Source of the DNA: Polytrichum commune
Taxonomy: Eukaryota > Streptophyta > Polytrichopsida > Polytrichales > Polytrichaceae
Length of the DNA stretch: 64,000 bases
Assembly: GCA_950295325.1 (NCBI GenBank)
Contig: OX485809.1
Span: 35,090,081-35,154,080 of the forward strand
Reading direction: 5' to 3'
This document shows, piece after piece, positions 37,531 to 49,672 of this stretch. Every line of letters starts with the position of its first letter. Position 1 is the first letter of the stretch. Under the pieces are notes generated by a model, which saw nothing but the letters and a program-made list of their open reading frames with translations, was not told where the DNA came from and did not search any database. The position numbers and the translations under genes are program-made.

Positions 37531-38808
37531 GATGAAACACAAGTTTCGTTGTGTAGATATAATCAATAAAAGTTGAAGAACAAACCAAATAACACCCATA
37601 AGGTAGATGAGGCTAAAATTGCTTAAATTTTAGCTTCCTTAACTGGACACCTATTTTTGGCTCTTAAGCAGCGGTACAGTTGCTCTAATTTGGTGGGTGA
37701 GTAATAAGTGGTGATTTAGCCACCATCTTGATGATATTTGGGTCAGTCACCTTCACAAAAGTCAAACTATACCCAACATTCTCCATAATAAGGAGTGTTA
37801 TCCACCAAGCTACAACATGCTTGATTTTTGTGGACGAGGTGGGGCAAATTAGGAGGCAGCATGTGGCTGTGAGGTGCCGACCAACTTGTAATGTGGGCAT
37901 TCTATAATGAAAAACCAATTCAGCAAAATTTTATATTACCCATGACCACTTTAGAGACATGACACAACCAATATTGACATTTAACTTGGTTTTCATTGGC
38001 AAATGACCCACATGGAATCTGCTAATGATGTCATCCACTTAAACAAAAATTGAATGATACAAGAACTCCCTCCCCCCCCCCCCCCTATGACACAAGATTA
38101 AAAAGCAGAGAACCTTTCATTCCCAAGCCTAGATCAACACCTTCCTCAACTCCAATTGTCGCGATTACAAATGCTTTGATCCCGATTCATAATCGCTAAC
38201 TTGCTCAAGCTTCGAACACTCAAATTCATCGGCTCGATAGTTCCTCGGAGCTTGAGGTGCCCACATTAGCCTCATCTACTTTAGACTCCTGACAATGAAC
38301 TTCGACTGACACATTACAGTGTTCCATCCAATCCCTAAATCGGAGGTTTGTCTTGAAACGATCAGAATGATGCAGCAAACACTAAGTTAATCCATCCATT
38401 CATTTGTAGTTGACAATGATCTCGTAAAGTGATGTGTACTCCTGTAATTGCCAGTAAGATCCCCCTTGTAGTTTGCTCCACTGACATTCAGCTCCTTTTA
38501 TCTAGACACGATTACCTCAAGGTGGCTGCGACAAGCTAAGCTTAAGTTATTTACTGCCGCTTCGGCTGAACTTCACAAAATTAAAGCTTGTTTAGAGATT
38601 CCTCGAGCAGCCGTGATTTGCACCATTTCGGTTGCCAATCTTGGACACGAAGGACCTTCTCGGTGTTGCTAACTTAGACTTGGGCTTCACAAAAAGGTGA
38701 TTCGATACAAGGCATCACATCACTCAAGCGCTTGGGAGTTGTGCTGGCGCGAATAAACAGACTTCAAGTGGTATGAATGCTTACTCTGATGAGTGCATAG
38801 TTGCACCT
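37531..38808. other. Intergenic DNA without a recognised gene
   Basis: AT-rich, with a poly-C run at 38070-38086. No convincing ORF or transposon end. Confidence 0.4.
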
Positions 38809-39206
38809 AGCTGCACTGAATCTCCCAATTAGTGCGTGTGGTACTAACACCTGAAACACACCACTCTCTTGCCAAGTCTCAAAATAAGTGAGGGTCGAAA
38901 TCCAAACTGAGTGATACTAAGCTCATTTACCATACATTTCAAGAAAACAAGTGCGTGTTCTGAAATACTTGTAGAGTGATATAAAAAATCAGATGCAAAT
39001 ACATGCTTGTTAGTGAATAGTATCAAGATGAATAGTGCCGGTGCTTTCACTGAATAGTGCTACTATGAATAATATATTTAATGAATAGTGTTTCCTAGAT
39101 CTTTTGATGGCACGAATTTTATAACGTAAAGAAAGTTAGTATCACCTTCACTAATTTCCCACATGCCGATTAGCCCCCCTCACTAATTGGGATAATCAGT
39201 GTAGCT
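38809..39206. mobile_element. Terminal-inverted-repeat element, larger relative of MITE family 2
   Basis: Begins AGCTGCACTGAATCTCCCAA and ends with the inverse (CACTAATTGGGATAATCAGT), a 26-bp inverted repeat with few mismatches. Its ends match MITE family 2 (CTACACYGATTATCCCAATT) but the 398-bp body differs. At 39010-39100 it contains about five copies of TGAATAGT. Confidence 0.75.
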
Positions 39207-39396
39207 ATTTGTTTGCACCATGCAGTACAAGGCAGTAATGATTCGATTGTATAAAGCTCATATTTGTACACTTGAAGAAACAAGCAAATCAAGCCTTTGA
39301 ATATCGAGAATGCGGAAGGCAATATGTGAGCCTTCCTTGGTTACTTTTTCTAATCAGACACCTATATTTGTGGGAATCCGACTTCACGTAATTTGT

Positions 39397-39607
39397 GGAG
39401 GGAGGGAATTATTGTATATGAACATACTTCTCCTCCATCCAACACAAAAGCTTATCCCTTTTAGGTTTGTTGTTGATTCATCTCAAATGAATTCGAGGAC
39501 ACTAATTCGGGACTTTTAAAGGTAACCTCCAGGTTGCATATTGTTTCAAATTTTTTTCATGTTGGATGAATGAGGGGTATGCTCGTATACATCAATTCCC
39601 TTCCTCC
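39397..39607. mobile_element. MITE family 1 copy
   Basis: Left end GGAGGGAGGGAATTATTGTA and right end the inverse (CATCAATTCCCTTCCTCC), with inverted repeats of about 50 bp. The interior GATTCATCTCAAATGAATTC matches the family. Complete at both ends. Confidence 0.8.
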
Positions 39608-39870
39608 ATGTTGTCTACGTAAGCTCATCCATTGTGAAGGTGAAAATGCACTAAACTATTTCATAACATGTAAATGTCTAGTTTAAGGATATTTGACTCC
39701 AAAAATGACATTAGATAAGTCCCCAACTTAGTCTGGTGGAGTTTTGTTGGAATGAATCGCCCCTCAACCTTGTAGGGAAGCTAATTTTATTAGAGCCCTC
39801 TTCATCTAGGATGAATGAGTTTACATATTAGACGTCACAAACCCCAAGCCATATTTGAATGGTGTAAAGT

Positions 39871-40015
39871 GGAGAGAGTGAATTATTACAATTCAAGCAC
39901 CGTCACATCCATCCAACATTAAAACTTGACCCACTATAGGTTTGTGGCCGATTCATCTCAAATGACTTGGACCAAACTAATTCGGGGTCTTCAAAGCTCA
40001 TTCCAATGTCAAATA
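39871..40015. mobile_element. MITE family 1 copy, left half only
   Basis: Starts GGAGAGAGTGAATTATTAC and keeps the interior TTCATCTCAAATGACTTGG and ATTCGGGGTCTT. The right inverted repeat is missing. Confidence 0.7.
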
Positions 40016-40942
40016 AATGAAAATAAAGTTGAGGCATCTTTAACCAATAAAATGAGAGAGTTTGCATCTGTTTAAAAGGGGTAGTAGTTGGGAATTGTTT
40101 TTCTTGCGAAGAGAAACAAACTCTAAGGAGAATGCAAATAACTTCAGTTGATTTTCATGAATATGGAAATTGCTACAAATTTTGAAGCGTAAATTTTAGG
40201 GTTAAACGTAGTCGATTGATTGGTTAACCCATAACCGCTCATCTCAATGGAACCCCTTGGCTACAACAATTGTCAAAACCTCTTATGTGGGTCATCTATC
40301 ACAAGCCGATGGCACATAAACTTTAACTTTGTTCGCCTAGAGAAAATATGGATCTCATATTTTGTTGGCATTACATGACCCTAGTGAACGGTTAATTGGA
40401 CTCGGTCGACTATAGATGCTTTAATCTTAGTAGCCTCCAAGCTCCATATTATTTCAGGGCTATAATGTCAATCCTTCAGTCTAAGGCTTGCATGCCTTAC
40501 TTGGTTACATTTCCTAATCAGACTCTTCATAATTGAGTGGTGTGTGGTTAGGTCCGGATCTAAGAATGGATCCCAAAAAGACATGTGTTTAAGAGAGATT
40601 GGACTATGTGTTCAAAACATGTTACCTATGTGCTCAACAATAGTCAACATAATTGGGGCGATCTATAAGGCCCTTGAGTGAGCTTGAGAGTCCTCACATT
40701 GAGAATGAATAAGCTCTTCATGTGAGCTCCAAGACTTATGAGGGAAATGGCTATGGACATAATTTGGAATCAGCAATCATCTCCCATTATCTGCATGTTT
40801 AGCATCCTAAGAGAAGTGGGTGGAGTGCAATAGAAAAAAAGTAACCACTGAAGGCTCACTTGCCTTACTTTTTAGCACTATGCATACTCCTCAACAATGT
40901 TAGCCCAAAGATTCAATTACGCCGAGTTCTACTAGAATGATG

Positions 40943-41135
40943 CTACAATGATTATCCCAATTAGTGCGTGTTATTATTTAGAGTTACACAGTGCAATAAT
41001 GTCTTACTCAAGAGTTCAAATTTTACTAACAAAAGTTTAGTAGATTGTTTGGACACTATACAACATAAATGAATTTTCATGGTAAAATATTACATACTCA
41101 TTAAATAGTTATAGCACTCCGTAACTCCGATGTAG
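40943..41135. mobile_element. MITE family 2 copy with shortened right end
   Basis: Starts CTACAATGATTATCCCAATT and follows the family to CGTAACTCCGATGTAG. About 30 bp of the right inverted repeat are deleted, joining the interior directly to the terminal TGTAG. Confidence 0.75.
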
Positions 41136-41886
41136 ATGGTAATTTGCTTCCCAACAATGCTTGTTGATATTGTTAGCTCTTCGTGTCTTCCACCCTACAG
41201 AGACTCTTAAGTACATTATTATGTATTTGAAGATTGGTATCATGCACTTTTGGTTTTGGGAGAGTACACTAAACATTGGATTTAGTGGTGCCCACGCTAT
41301 TCATCATCAATCTACACCAATTGTCTTGCAATCACTAAATGGCAACTAGAGAGATTAATGTATGGATATTAGGTGCTACATGCCAAGTCATGCACACAGC
41401 TTTAATTAACATGGCACATTAATTTCAATCTCACACTAGATCGTCTATCTCATGTCTCGTCTTCCAGATCTACCAATTATGAGAAGCATGAAGCACAAAA
41501 GTAGGAACAGGTGAGATGGATTGATAGATTATATCAAACCTCAGCACATTTCTCCAAATACCTACAAATTATACATTACACCATATATATATATATATGG
41601 TTTAATGCAGGCCACACTATTTATCATTGACCACTCGTCGACCCACATGAGCAATCATTGGGTGGCAATCAAAGAAGGTGATATGAAATGCTTGTTGCCA
41701 CATGACAAGTCATTAAGGATGCCATTCTTCTGAACATGGCACATTATTGTCAATGTCATGCTAAATCGGATAGATAGTGTACCATAAAATCCACAACTTT
41801 GTAAAAATTATCTAATCTGACACATGCATGAGGACCCAAGACGTGCTCGGAGTATGCAAATAACAATTCTAATTGGCATGGTGTTA

Positions 41887-42267
41887 GGGCATGTTTACAC
41901 AAACGCCATTAGGCCACAGTTCTTGAGAATCCTTGAATTCTTATTGGTTGAGAAGTGTCATGGGCCTCTACTTTAGGTTTACATGCGGGTAGTTTTGGAC
42001 TACAACCCGTAACATTCTCAGTGGATGAAAGATCCACATGACAAGTATGCATAATGTTGGCTGGAATTGTTGGGGATTTTTCGAGATAACTCTTGAAGGT
42101 AGACATGGCAGAATGTGCACACATGAATTTGGCTTTACACTAAGGGCTTGTGACCTCTAAAAGACTTTGGGTTATATTCCATGGAATTCTCTCTGCTCTT
42201 CTGCAAAAAGTGGGGTACCATGGTCATTTTAGAGCCCTAGCCTAATGCCTTTAGTGTAAACATGCGC
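41887..42267. mobile_element. TA-flanked terminal-inverted-repeat element
   Basis: Left end GGGCATGTTTACACAAACG running to CATTAGGC; right end the inverse (CCTAATG then GTGTAAACATGCGC). The inverted repeat is about 28 bp with a few mismatches. A TA dinucleotide lies directly outside each end (41885-41886, 42268-42269), as expected for a Tc1/mariner-type target duplication. There is no transposase, so it is non-autonomous. Confidence 0.7.
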
Positions 42268-42269
42268 TA

Positions 42270-43633
42270 GTATACACTCTTGGTGACGTGCGTGGTTGTG
42301 GTTGTTTATTATGGCAGCACCAAAATGACTATTGCCACAACAACTTTAATAAGAGTGGGTTTACATAAGGATCATGGTCCAAGAAACTTGGAGTCCAAAA
42401 CACCCCTTAACACTTTATTGCTTGATCATGTTCATTTAAGGTCTACTTACCTTGGTATTTGAGGACGATCTTGAAGTCAAAATGGCCCACAACAATAAGG
42501 TATGTGGGTGTCCCATGGTTGCTTTTCTTAAACGTACCTCTATATTTGATTGGTGTATGGTTTGGTGAGGATTAAAAATAAATAATAAACAAACACCATA
42601 ACGACACATGTTTAGAAGAGATTGGACTACATCTTCATATTTGTATATTTTGATTCACACTCAATAATGAACAGAATTGGGAGTGTTTATGTACAATCTA
42701 ACCTCCCTAATATCATGCATGTGGCAACCAAAGCACATGTAGTATTAAGGAGGTATGTAGTGTTAGCATGGATGCATGATAATAGAGAAGTAGTATAGCA
42801 CGTGACATTATGGAACAACACAAAGTCAACATTGCAATAATGACAGTAATTACAATGATGACAACGTGACGCCTGCGAGCGTGTGGTTTGATTTCTTTAG
42901 TGGATTACTTTGACATTTTACTCATGATATGTGGGAGCGAAATGTGACAACAAGGAGAGAAATTTAGACTAAGAACATCCGTTCCCTAGGTTTTGGGATA
43001 TGACAGAAGGAGTACCCTGAAAGAGAGCGATATTACAGAGGTTAAGGTGTATCTAGTTAAGAAACCAACAAACACACACTTCCAATAACCATAACTGAAC
43101 CATGAGAAGTGCGATTCTTCACTCCGACTTTCGCTAATGCAAATACCGACGTTCCGTTACGGAAATGTGAGTTAATCGGTAGACGTTGGAGAACACGAAA
43201 AACCAAATCGAATAACACCCACGTACTACCTACCCTTCCTTCCTTGTAAAAAGAACCTTCTTTATTTTGTGCATCCTTGGGCATTAAAAACCACGGTGGT
43301 GTACTAAGTACTTGTTTGTTTTGGCTCCCAGCATCAATTGCGGGCAGACAGCTATCCTCTCCTTTCAGCCCAATAATGCATGCGGGTGGGCCCCACGCCC
43401 TTTAGGCCTTTGACAGATCCAAACCCTAGGCCCCCCAAAAGTCATCCCCCGACTTCCAATGTCGCCGTATTGAGTATTGTTACCACTCTTAAAACGAATT
43501 CATGGTGTCGACGGAAGCTCATCCATTGCGGAGGGGAAATGTTAGTGAATTATAGTATAGCGTATAAAGAAATAGCTTTAGATGATTTGACTCTATGCAT
43601 AGTAGAAGAGACTCCGAATTAGTCTAGTGGAGT
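42270..43633. other. Intergenic DNA without a recognised gene
   Basis: No convincing ORF. Around 42688-42790 the sequence CTAACCTCCCTAATATCATG with a partly inverse AAGGAGGTATGTAGTG suggests another decayed inverted-repeat element, but the ends are not clear. Confidence 0.35.
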
Positions 43634-43857
43634 CTACACTAATTAACCCGATTAGTATGTGTTACGATTCGGGGTTACGCAATGCAATGACTTCGTACTC
43701 GAGAGTTCAATTTTTACCAACAAAAGTTCAATAGGTTGTTCGGACATTATAGAACATAAACGAATTTGCTTGGTGAAATGTTACCTTCTTGTTGAATAGT
43801 TAAAGCGCTTGCATAATTTCAAGTAGTAACATGCACTACTCATGATATTCAGTGTAG
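43634..43857. mobile_element. MITE family 2 copy, complete
   Basis: A 224-bp element beginning CTACACTAATTAACCCGATT and ending in the inverse (GTAACATGC...CAGTGTAG). The interior GAGAGTTCAATTTTTACC and AAGTTCAATAGGTTGTTCGG match the other copies. It is the best reference for the family. Confidence 0.8.
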
Positions 43858-43962
43858 TTGGAATGAATCGGCGCTCAACCTTATAGGGGACAATCTTTTC
43901 AACTGAAGCCCCTTCGTCCATGATGGATAACTTTACATAGACACCATGGATCCCAAGTTGTA

Positions 43963-44217
43963 GGAGAGAGAGGGAATAATAGTATATGAGTGTGCCTCTC
44001 ATCCATCCAAAATAAAAGCCTTCAAATAGTATGTAGCCTGGAGGTTAGTTCTTTTTAGTTGATTTGACACGAGACTTGGCTTTAAAGACCATGAATACTA
44101 CTACTTGACATCATTTGAGATGAGTCATCAACCAACCTACAGGGGCGAGGGGGGGGGGTCATGATTTTATGTTGGATGGATGGGAGGTACGTTCGCATAT
44201 GATAAATCCCTCTCTCC
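43963..44217. mobile_element. MITE family 1 copy, complete
   Basis: A 255-bp element: GGAGAGAGAGGGAATAATAG on the left, inverse AAATCCCTCTCTCC on the right, with inverted repeats of about 50 bp running to CATCCATCCAA and TTGGATGGATG. The interior has CATCATTTGAGATGAGTCA, so it lies in reverse orientation to the 28094 copy. A poly-G run is at 44151-44159. Confidence 0.85.
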
Positions 44218-44484
44218 TTGCCTGTACAAACAAACAAGGCTTGCATTGCTAAGGGAATTTTTTATTTTTTAGTTTGTCCTTGCCTCCAATGTTGCGCCTA
44301 TCATATACCCGTCAAATGCCCGTCATACCATAAAATGTGCATCTTGTATACATTTGGGGTTGTGATGTTGAACATTTGGGGTTTGAGATGGGTGCAAATC
44401 TCAACCTTTTGTTTGCCTTTGTCATGCCATAACTAGTGAATGAATATTATCTCACTGTGAATTTCTACGCACACACATTACTTA

Positions 44485-44740
44485 GGGCCACTTTACACAT
44501 GGACTAAGAGCTGTGACCATGAAAAACTTAGGGCTCTTGAAAATCCAATTAACTGTGAAACATAAGCCACTTTTTGTCATGTAGGACGCCATGTAGATTT
44601 TTTTCCATTCAAATTTTTTGGGTCCCTCATGCTTTCAAGGTCTAGTGTAAAGTGAACTTGGACTGTCTCCAACTTCCAAACTAAACACATAATTTGTGTA
44701 TCATAGGTCAAAGCCCTCAAAATCTAGTGTAGAACAACCC
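44485..44740. mobile_element. Decayed element related to the TA-flanked family at 50623
   Basis: Begins GGGCCACTTTACACATGGAC next to a TA and shares GGACGCCATGTAGA, AAGTGAACTTGGAC and CTCC segments with 50623-51212. The right end (TAGTGTAGAACAACCC) is a weak inverse of the left. Confidence 0.55.
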
Positions 44741-44770
44741 TTTATTGTCTTGCAATATCAAAATAAAATA

Positions 44771-44800
44771 TTATCTATCTATCTATCTATCTATCTATAT
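44771..44800. repeat. ATCT microsatellite
   Basis: About six or seven perfect ATCT units in intergenic DNA. Confidence 0.9.
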
Positions 44801-45130
44801 ACATTTCTATAAAAACTTTTGGGTTAAAGGCAGTGTTTGAATCACTTGATGAGTAATAATTGGGCATAACATTACTCAGTGACGTGGACCCTCAAAATAT
44901 AACATTGGGATGTTGGAAGCTAAATTTGCTATTGAACCTCCTTGGACAACTTTTCAAACATCTGACTGTTATATTGGAAGGACCCACATAATGAGAGTTG
45001 AACGCTCAGTAAAATTATGGGCACCTATGTTCATGTGCAATGACTTTCCATGGCCTTCTTTATGAGAGAGGACATGAAAAGTTTGTAGATCTCCAAACAT
45101 GAAAATATTGGTGAGGTTCACAATGATTTT

Positions 45131-45478
45131 AAGTAATCCTTTAAAGTTAATGTGACAGGTATAAGTGGCTATGATCATATTGGGGTCATATTCCTAACTT
45201 ACACTAAACCTGTGCATGCCATTTGGAGTGTTCCAAAAATGTGTCAGAGTCCATAATCAATTATAGTTTGTTCAAGTCATCACACTTTTCACTGTTGACG
45301 TGCTCCACTGATTCCTTTTCACTAGATGGTTTTATGATCTACTACAATGATGGATTTGTAATTCATATTCATAGATTTTTGGACCAGTCAAAGTGGAAGA
45401 GAACCAATCAATGAAAGGGGAGAACCAACTGCCATTTACAAACGAACCGATTGAGTTTGAGAAACAACTGGTTGTCTA
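45131..45478. repeat. Left member of a direct-repeat pair of about 350 bp
   Basis: Matches 49307-49672 over its whole length with many substitutions. Shared words include CATAATCAATTA, GATGGTTTTATGATCTACTA and ATAGATTTTTGGACCA. The last 90 bases belong to the family of the hairpin element at 28326. The pair brackets the LINE and the MULE-like element, but lacks the TG...CA ends expected of LTRs. Confidence 0.7.
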
Positions 45479-45479
45479 A

Positions 45480-48400
45480 ACAACTCCAAACTGAATCCAA
45501 ACACCTTCAAAGCATACATCTAATCACAAAACATCGCCTACAAATCCATAAACTTCCCTATCTTCTCCAAATACAACTCATACATATATCTGCATATCTA
45601 GCTTATACCATCACTCAAATGGGAACTACATAAAGATATCACCACCAACAACAAAGTAAATTCCTATTTACCTCACCAACTAGTCTCAAACAAAGGATAA
45701 AATTCCCATACATAGTGATCAACCCGGCATAGCATACGCTTACTATGTTGTCCCCTTCTCCAAATTAGATATTTAAAAACTCAATAAAACACTATGCAAA
45801 TTAACAAATAAAAATTGTAACATTTCCAAAAGTACAACAAACACCCTCACCCATCTCTCACATGACTGTGGTATCCATACAACCTCTCTCCTCACAGACT
45901 ATCTAAATTGGATAGGCCAACAATTGATACATGCACTCATCAACCAAAGCCAACTAGGCATCATCTACCAAGGACTCATCAAATATATCATTCGCCCAAA
46001 ATTATCAAAGACACACTCCGACAAGCACATATGCTATCCCCCCCCCCCCCCCCCAAATACACCATCATGCTTCACACTTGGTACAAAAATCCGTGCCATA
46101 ATGAACACCAAAATCATCACTAGAAAAGACAAATGGGGAGCACAAGCAATCCAATGATGTTGCCTAAGCTAATGGAAGACCCCACAAGGCACCTCAAAAC
46201 AATGGCAGAAGAAAACATAACTCTTCAACCTAGACAACATCCTCCTAGACCACAGTCTACGTACTCCTCCTTTCACAATACCACACATCAACCCATGCCC
46301 TAAGAAACACTCAAAAAATACACAACTGCCTAAACCATACTCAATCCAAGGATCACATATACATATGCCCACCCCTACAATAACTCCTCTCACACAATTC
46401 ATCCATGATTGTAACCCGGATAAAGATATCCACATGAAAAAGCCCACCATACTAATACAAGGCCCAAATTCCCACATACGAAGATACTTAGAGGATTGGG
46501 CGTGTCATGTAGAGCCAAAGAGGATATCTCTATTGTGGAACGTACTGTAATGCATGAGTTGTATAGGGCATGTGAGGGGAGATGAGTAGTATGAGTGTGT
46601 GAATTTGAGAGAGTCTATTAGTAGTTTTGTAGTTTTCTTCATATCACCTACTAAAAACTCCGAAGTACACATAGAAGGCAACATTGTAGGAGCATATAGC
46701 CCCAACAACAACACCCAAATATCATAAAGACTACCTAGGCACCAAAACATCCTCTAAGTAGAGCTAAATGCAAAATTATTTGCCATCAAAACCATCCAAA
46801 CCACCCATGTAGATACACACATATTCACAGACAATCCAAAATGGATATTCCTAAGAAACAATCGCATTAGACACCCATCCTCACAACATCACCACCTAGA
46901 CAAACTACTCACAACGGCTATAATACACCAAATATATTGGACCCCACACAAAATCTCCATCCACAAAATTTGAGCTCACACTAGTATCACCAGAAACAAA
47001 CTTGCAGAGGAACTAGCAAATGACGGAGCACACAAAGACAAGCTTACCACCACACCACATATCCACATCGCTCATACCACCCCCTACTAGCTAGCAATTG
47101 CCCTACCGCCACACATGATGGAGCCATTCGCAACCTTTACACATTCATCAGTAAAAAAAATTAATAAATTAATAATAGTAATAATAAACATCAACAAAGA
47201 GAAACCAACACTGCCAAACGCAAATTCCCATACGTTGACATATGACTATCAACCAACCAAATTAACCACAAACTATCCAACCACTTTTGGAAAGCCACTA
47301 GTATATCCAACACTCAAATCACACAAACTCTAAAATTTTGATACGCACATAATACAGACAATTATGGGACAAATATCTTATGGCCCACCACCCACCCCAA
47401 CCCCAACTGCACTCTATGCCCCAATAATGACAAAGACACATGGCCCCACCTCCTATTGACATGTGAAAACCAACACATAGAGGGCCTCAAAATCTCAAGA
47501 CACAAGGTAATACACCTTATTGCCAAACAATGCAAGCCAACAAATTTACCATGTTCTTTACATTAGTCACTACGGGTACCCACAAAACAAACCTTGGGTG
47601 GGGCATATATAGTGAGAATTAAATTAAATTGAAATAAAAATTATAAAGGAATTCCAAAGAATGAAGGGTCTATTAAATGTAGACAACTACATTACAAGTA
47701 AAGTAGATAGGTATAAATTGTGGACCATTACTTTTTTGTAGGATTAATGTAGGGGTTGAATAATAGGATCCTAGGGTTTATGTTTAGTATGACTTGTTGT
47801 AAGTGTGCTGCATGTTGGATGGATAATAAACACATTTAACATACGTGGAAAAATGGATGAAATAGTGGGATGTAGTCACTGATGTGTGTATACAATGGTA
47901 TGTATAGACAAGGTTTTATGTATGGACAAAGATTATTTTAAGGGATTATAGACTATAATAAATTGCATTGGCATGGGAAATACAAGTAGTGGCAGGGTGC
48001 AAACAAATAGGTCATTTTTGAGAATCAAGTAATTATAGGGACTCTTTAATTCATGCATTGGAAGCAAATAGTCCCTAAACAAATACCTCTCCACCACATG
48101 TGATGCACAAAAATCCTACAGAATGCCCCACTTGTGCAACAAACCACCCAGATCAACAATCTTGGACTAGATACTATGTTGCACCTACGCACTACCACCA
48201 TGCCAATGCCAAGCAAAACTAAGACTTGACTTCCTATCTACATTAGGAGCTCCAAACCAAAGCCAAACACCAATAAGCCCCTCCCCCTCCCACACACTCC
48301 AGTTCATTGAATTCACATATTATCACGACATATTCCCCAAACAAAACTTAAACCATGCTAAATAGGACCCACTAATCACCACTCTAGACAATAATGGATG

Positions 48401-48645
48401 GAAAGTAAATCCCTTCATAACCATCACGGCCAAAGTAAGAGGTACAATACACAAACATGTGACTCCTGAATCTCAATAAACTCAACATCCCAAAATCCAA
48501 CATTAAAAACCACATGAAAAACATGCACCAAAATGCCATCAAATACCTCACATACCTAGTCCTAAATAGTTGAAAACTAGATAACAAGCAAACACATGTC
48601 CTCTCCCTGAGCCCACCTCCCAAAAGGAGGCATAACACCTTATAT
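45480..48645 (+). mobile_element. Decayed LINE with RNase H and zinc-finger remnants
   Basis: An A/C-rich plus-strand element, no longer coding. In one frame at 46757-47047 it shows an RNase H pattern: VELNAKLFAIK, HIFTDN, then an in-frame TGA followed by AHTSITRNKLAEELANDGA, where active enzymes have a conserved His and Asp. At 47405-47580 a zinc-finger-like CTLCPNNDKDTWPHLLLTC is visible. At 48300-48590, FIEFTYYHDIFP and NNGWKVNPFITITAKVRG resemble the C-terminal part of LINE polyproteins, ending near NIPKSNIKNHMKN. The reverse-transcriptase catalytic core is not recognisable. A poly-C run (46039-46054) and several stops and frameshifts show it is dead. Confidence 0.7.
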
Positions 48646-48657
48646 TGCATCATGTAC

Positions 48658-49204
48658 CAGGAATGCTATCTTGTGAGCGGTGAGCGGTGAGCAGTGAGCC
48701 GTGAGCAGAAAATTTGAATTTTTATTCTTCAAAATTTTCAATGAAATGTATGATATAGACCCTATGACCATTTTTCTCTATTTTTTATTCTCAATTGTGA
48801 CTATAGAATATTCTTGTCTCGGATCCGAAAGGACCTTGACAAAAAAAATTCATTTTTTTTATTATATGTTTTCTTTTTTTGAGTTTTTGTGGATAAATAC
48901 TTAAAATTTTAATTTACATTCTTATCCCTTATTTTATGTTTCCTATTATTTTGGAAGTTTTTTTTCTAATTTTTTTTTTCGTTTTCTTCCGTTTCTTTTT
49001 ATGGATGGTTTTTTCAAAAGTTTATAATTTCTTCCACTCCACGGTTATAGGCACCATCCACAGTTAAACGTACCATCTACTTTTAGTCATATTTGTAAAG
49101 AAACTATACGAAGAGTCCTACTCGGTGTAAGAATTAAGTCAAATATTCTGATTTTTTTTTAAAAAAATCAATTTTTCTGCTCACCGCTCACAAGATAGCG
49201 TCGC
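48658..49204. mobile_element. MULE-like non-autonomous element with 12-bp flanking direct repeat
   Basis: Inner ends are a perfect inverted repeat: GCTATCTTGTGAGCGGTGAG on the left and the inverse (GCTCACCGCTCACAAGATAGC) cut at the same point on the right. The interior is very AT-rich. TGCATCATGTAC occurs on both sides (48646-48657 and 49205-49216), a target duplication of the size made by Mutator-type transposases. It is inserted in or beside the decayed LINE. Confidence 0.75.
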
Positions 49205-49306
49205 TGCATCATGTACAACATGATCAATATAAAGCTAACGGGCTCATATTCACGCCAATGCCATTGACATGGGTGCTATTGTTTTCCTTCTTTATTCTTT
49301 TTCTTT

Positions 49307-49672
49307 TTACTTATCCTTTAGATTTAATGTGACGGGCATAAGTGGCTATAATCATATTTGGGTCATATTCCCAACTTACACTAATTCATGCATGTCATTT
49401 CGAGTGTTGTTTCATTCCAAAAATATGTCGGATTTCATAATCAATTACAGTTTGTTCCAGTCATCACAAATTTGATTTTGAAATGTTCCATTGATTCCTT
49501 TCCACTAGATGGTTTTATGATCTACTACAATAAAGCATTTCTAATTCATATTCATATTCATAGATTTTTGGACCAATCAAGTGGAAGAGAACCAGTCAAT
49601 GAACGGGGAGAACCGACTGCCAGTTACAGTTACAAATGAGCCGGTTGAGTTTGAGAAATAACTGGTTGAAGT
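49307..49672. repeat. Right member of the direct-repeat pair
   Basis: Counterpart of 45131-45478, slightly longer because of a repeated CATATT and CAGTTA. It continues a little further into the hairpin-element family (GGTTGAAGTTCAA). Confidence 0.7.

Noticed and set aside
46169-46477. 102-codon minus-strand ORF
   Set aside because: A shadow of the plus-strand LINE remnant; its composition is the complement of A/C-rich sequence.
45131-49672. LTR retrotransposon
   Set aside because: The direct repeats lack TG...CA ends, a primer-binding site and a polypurine tract, and the interior shows LINE-type RNase H, not gag-pol.
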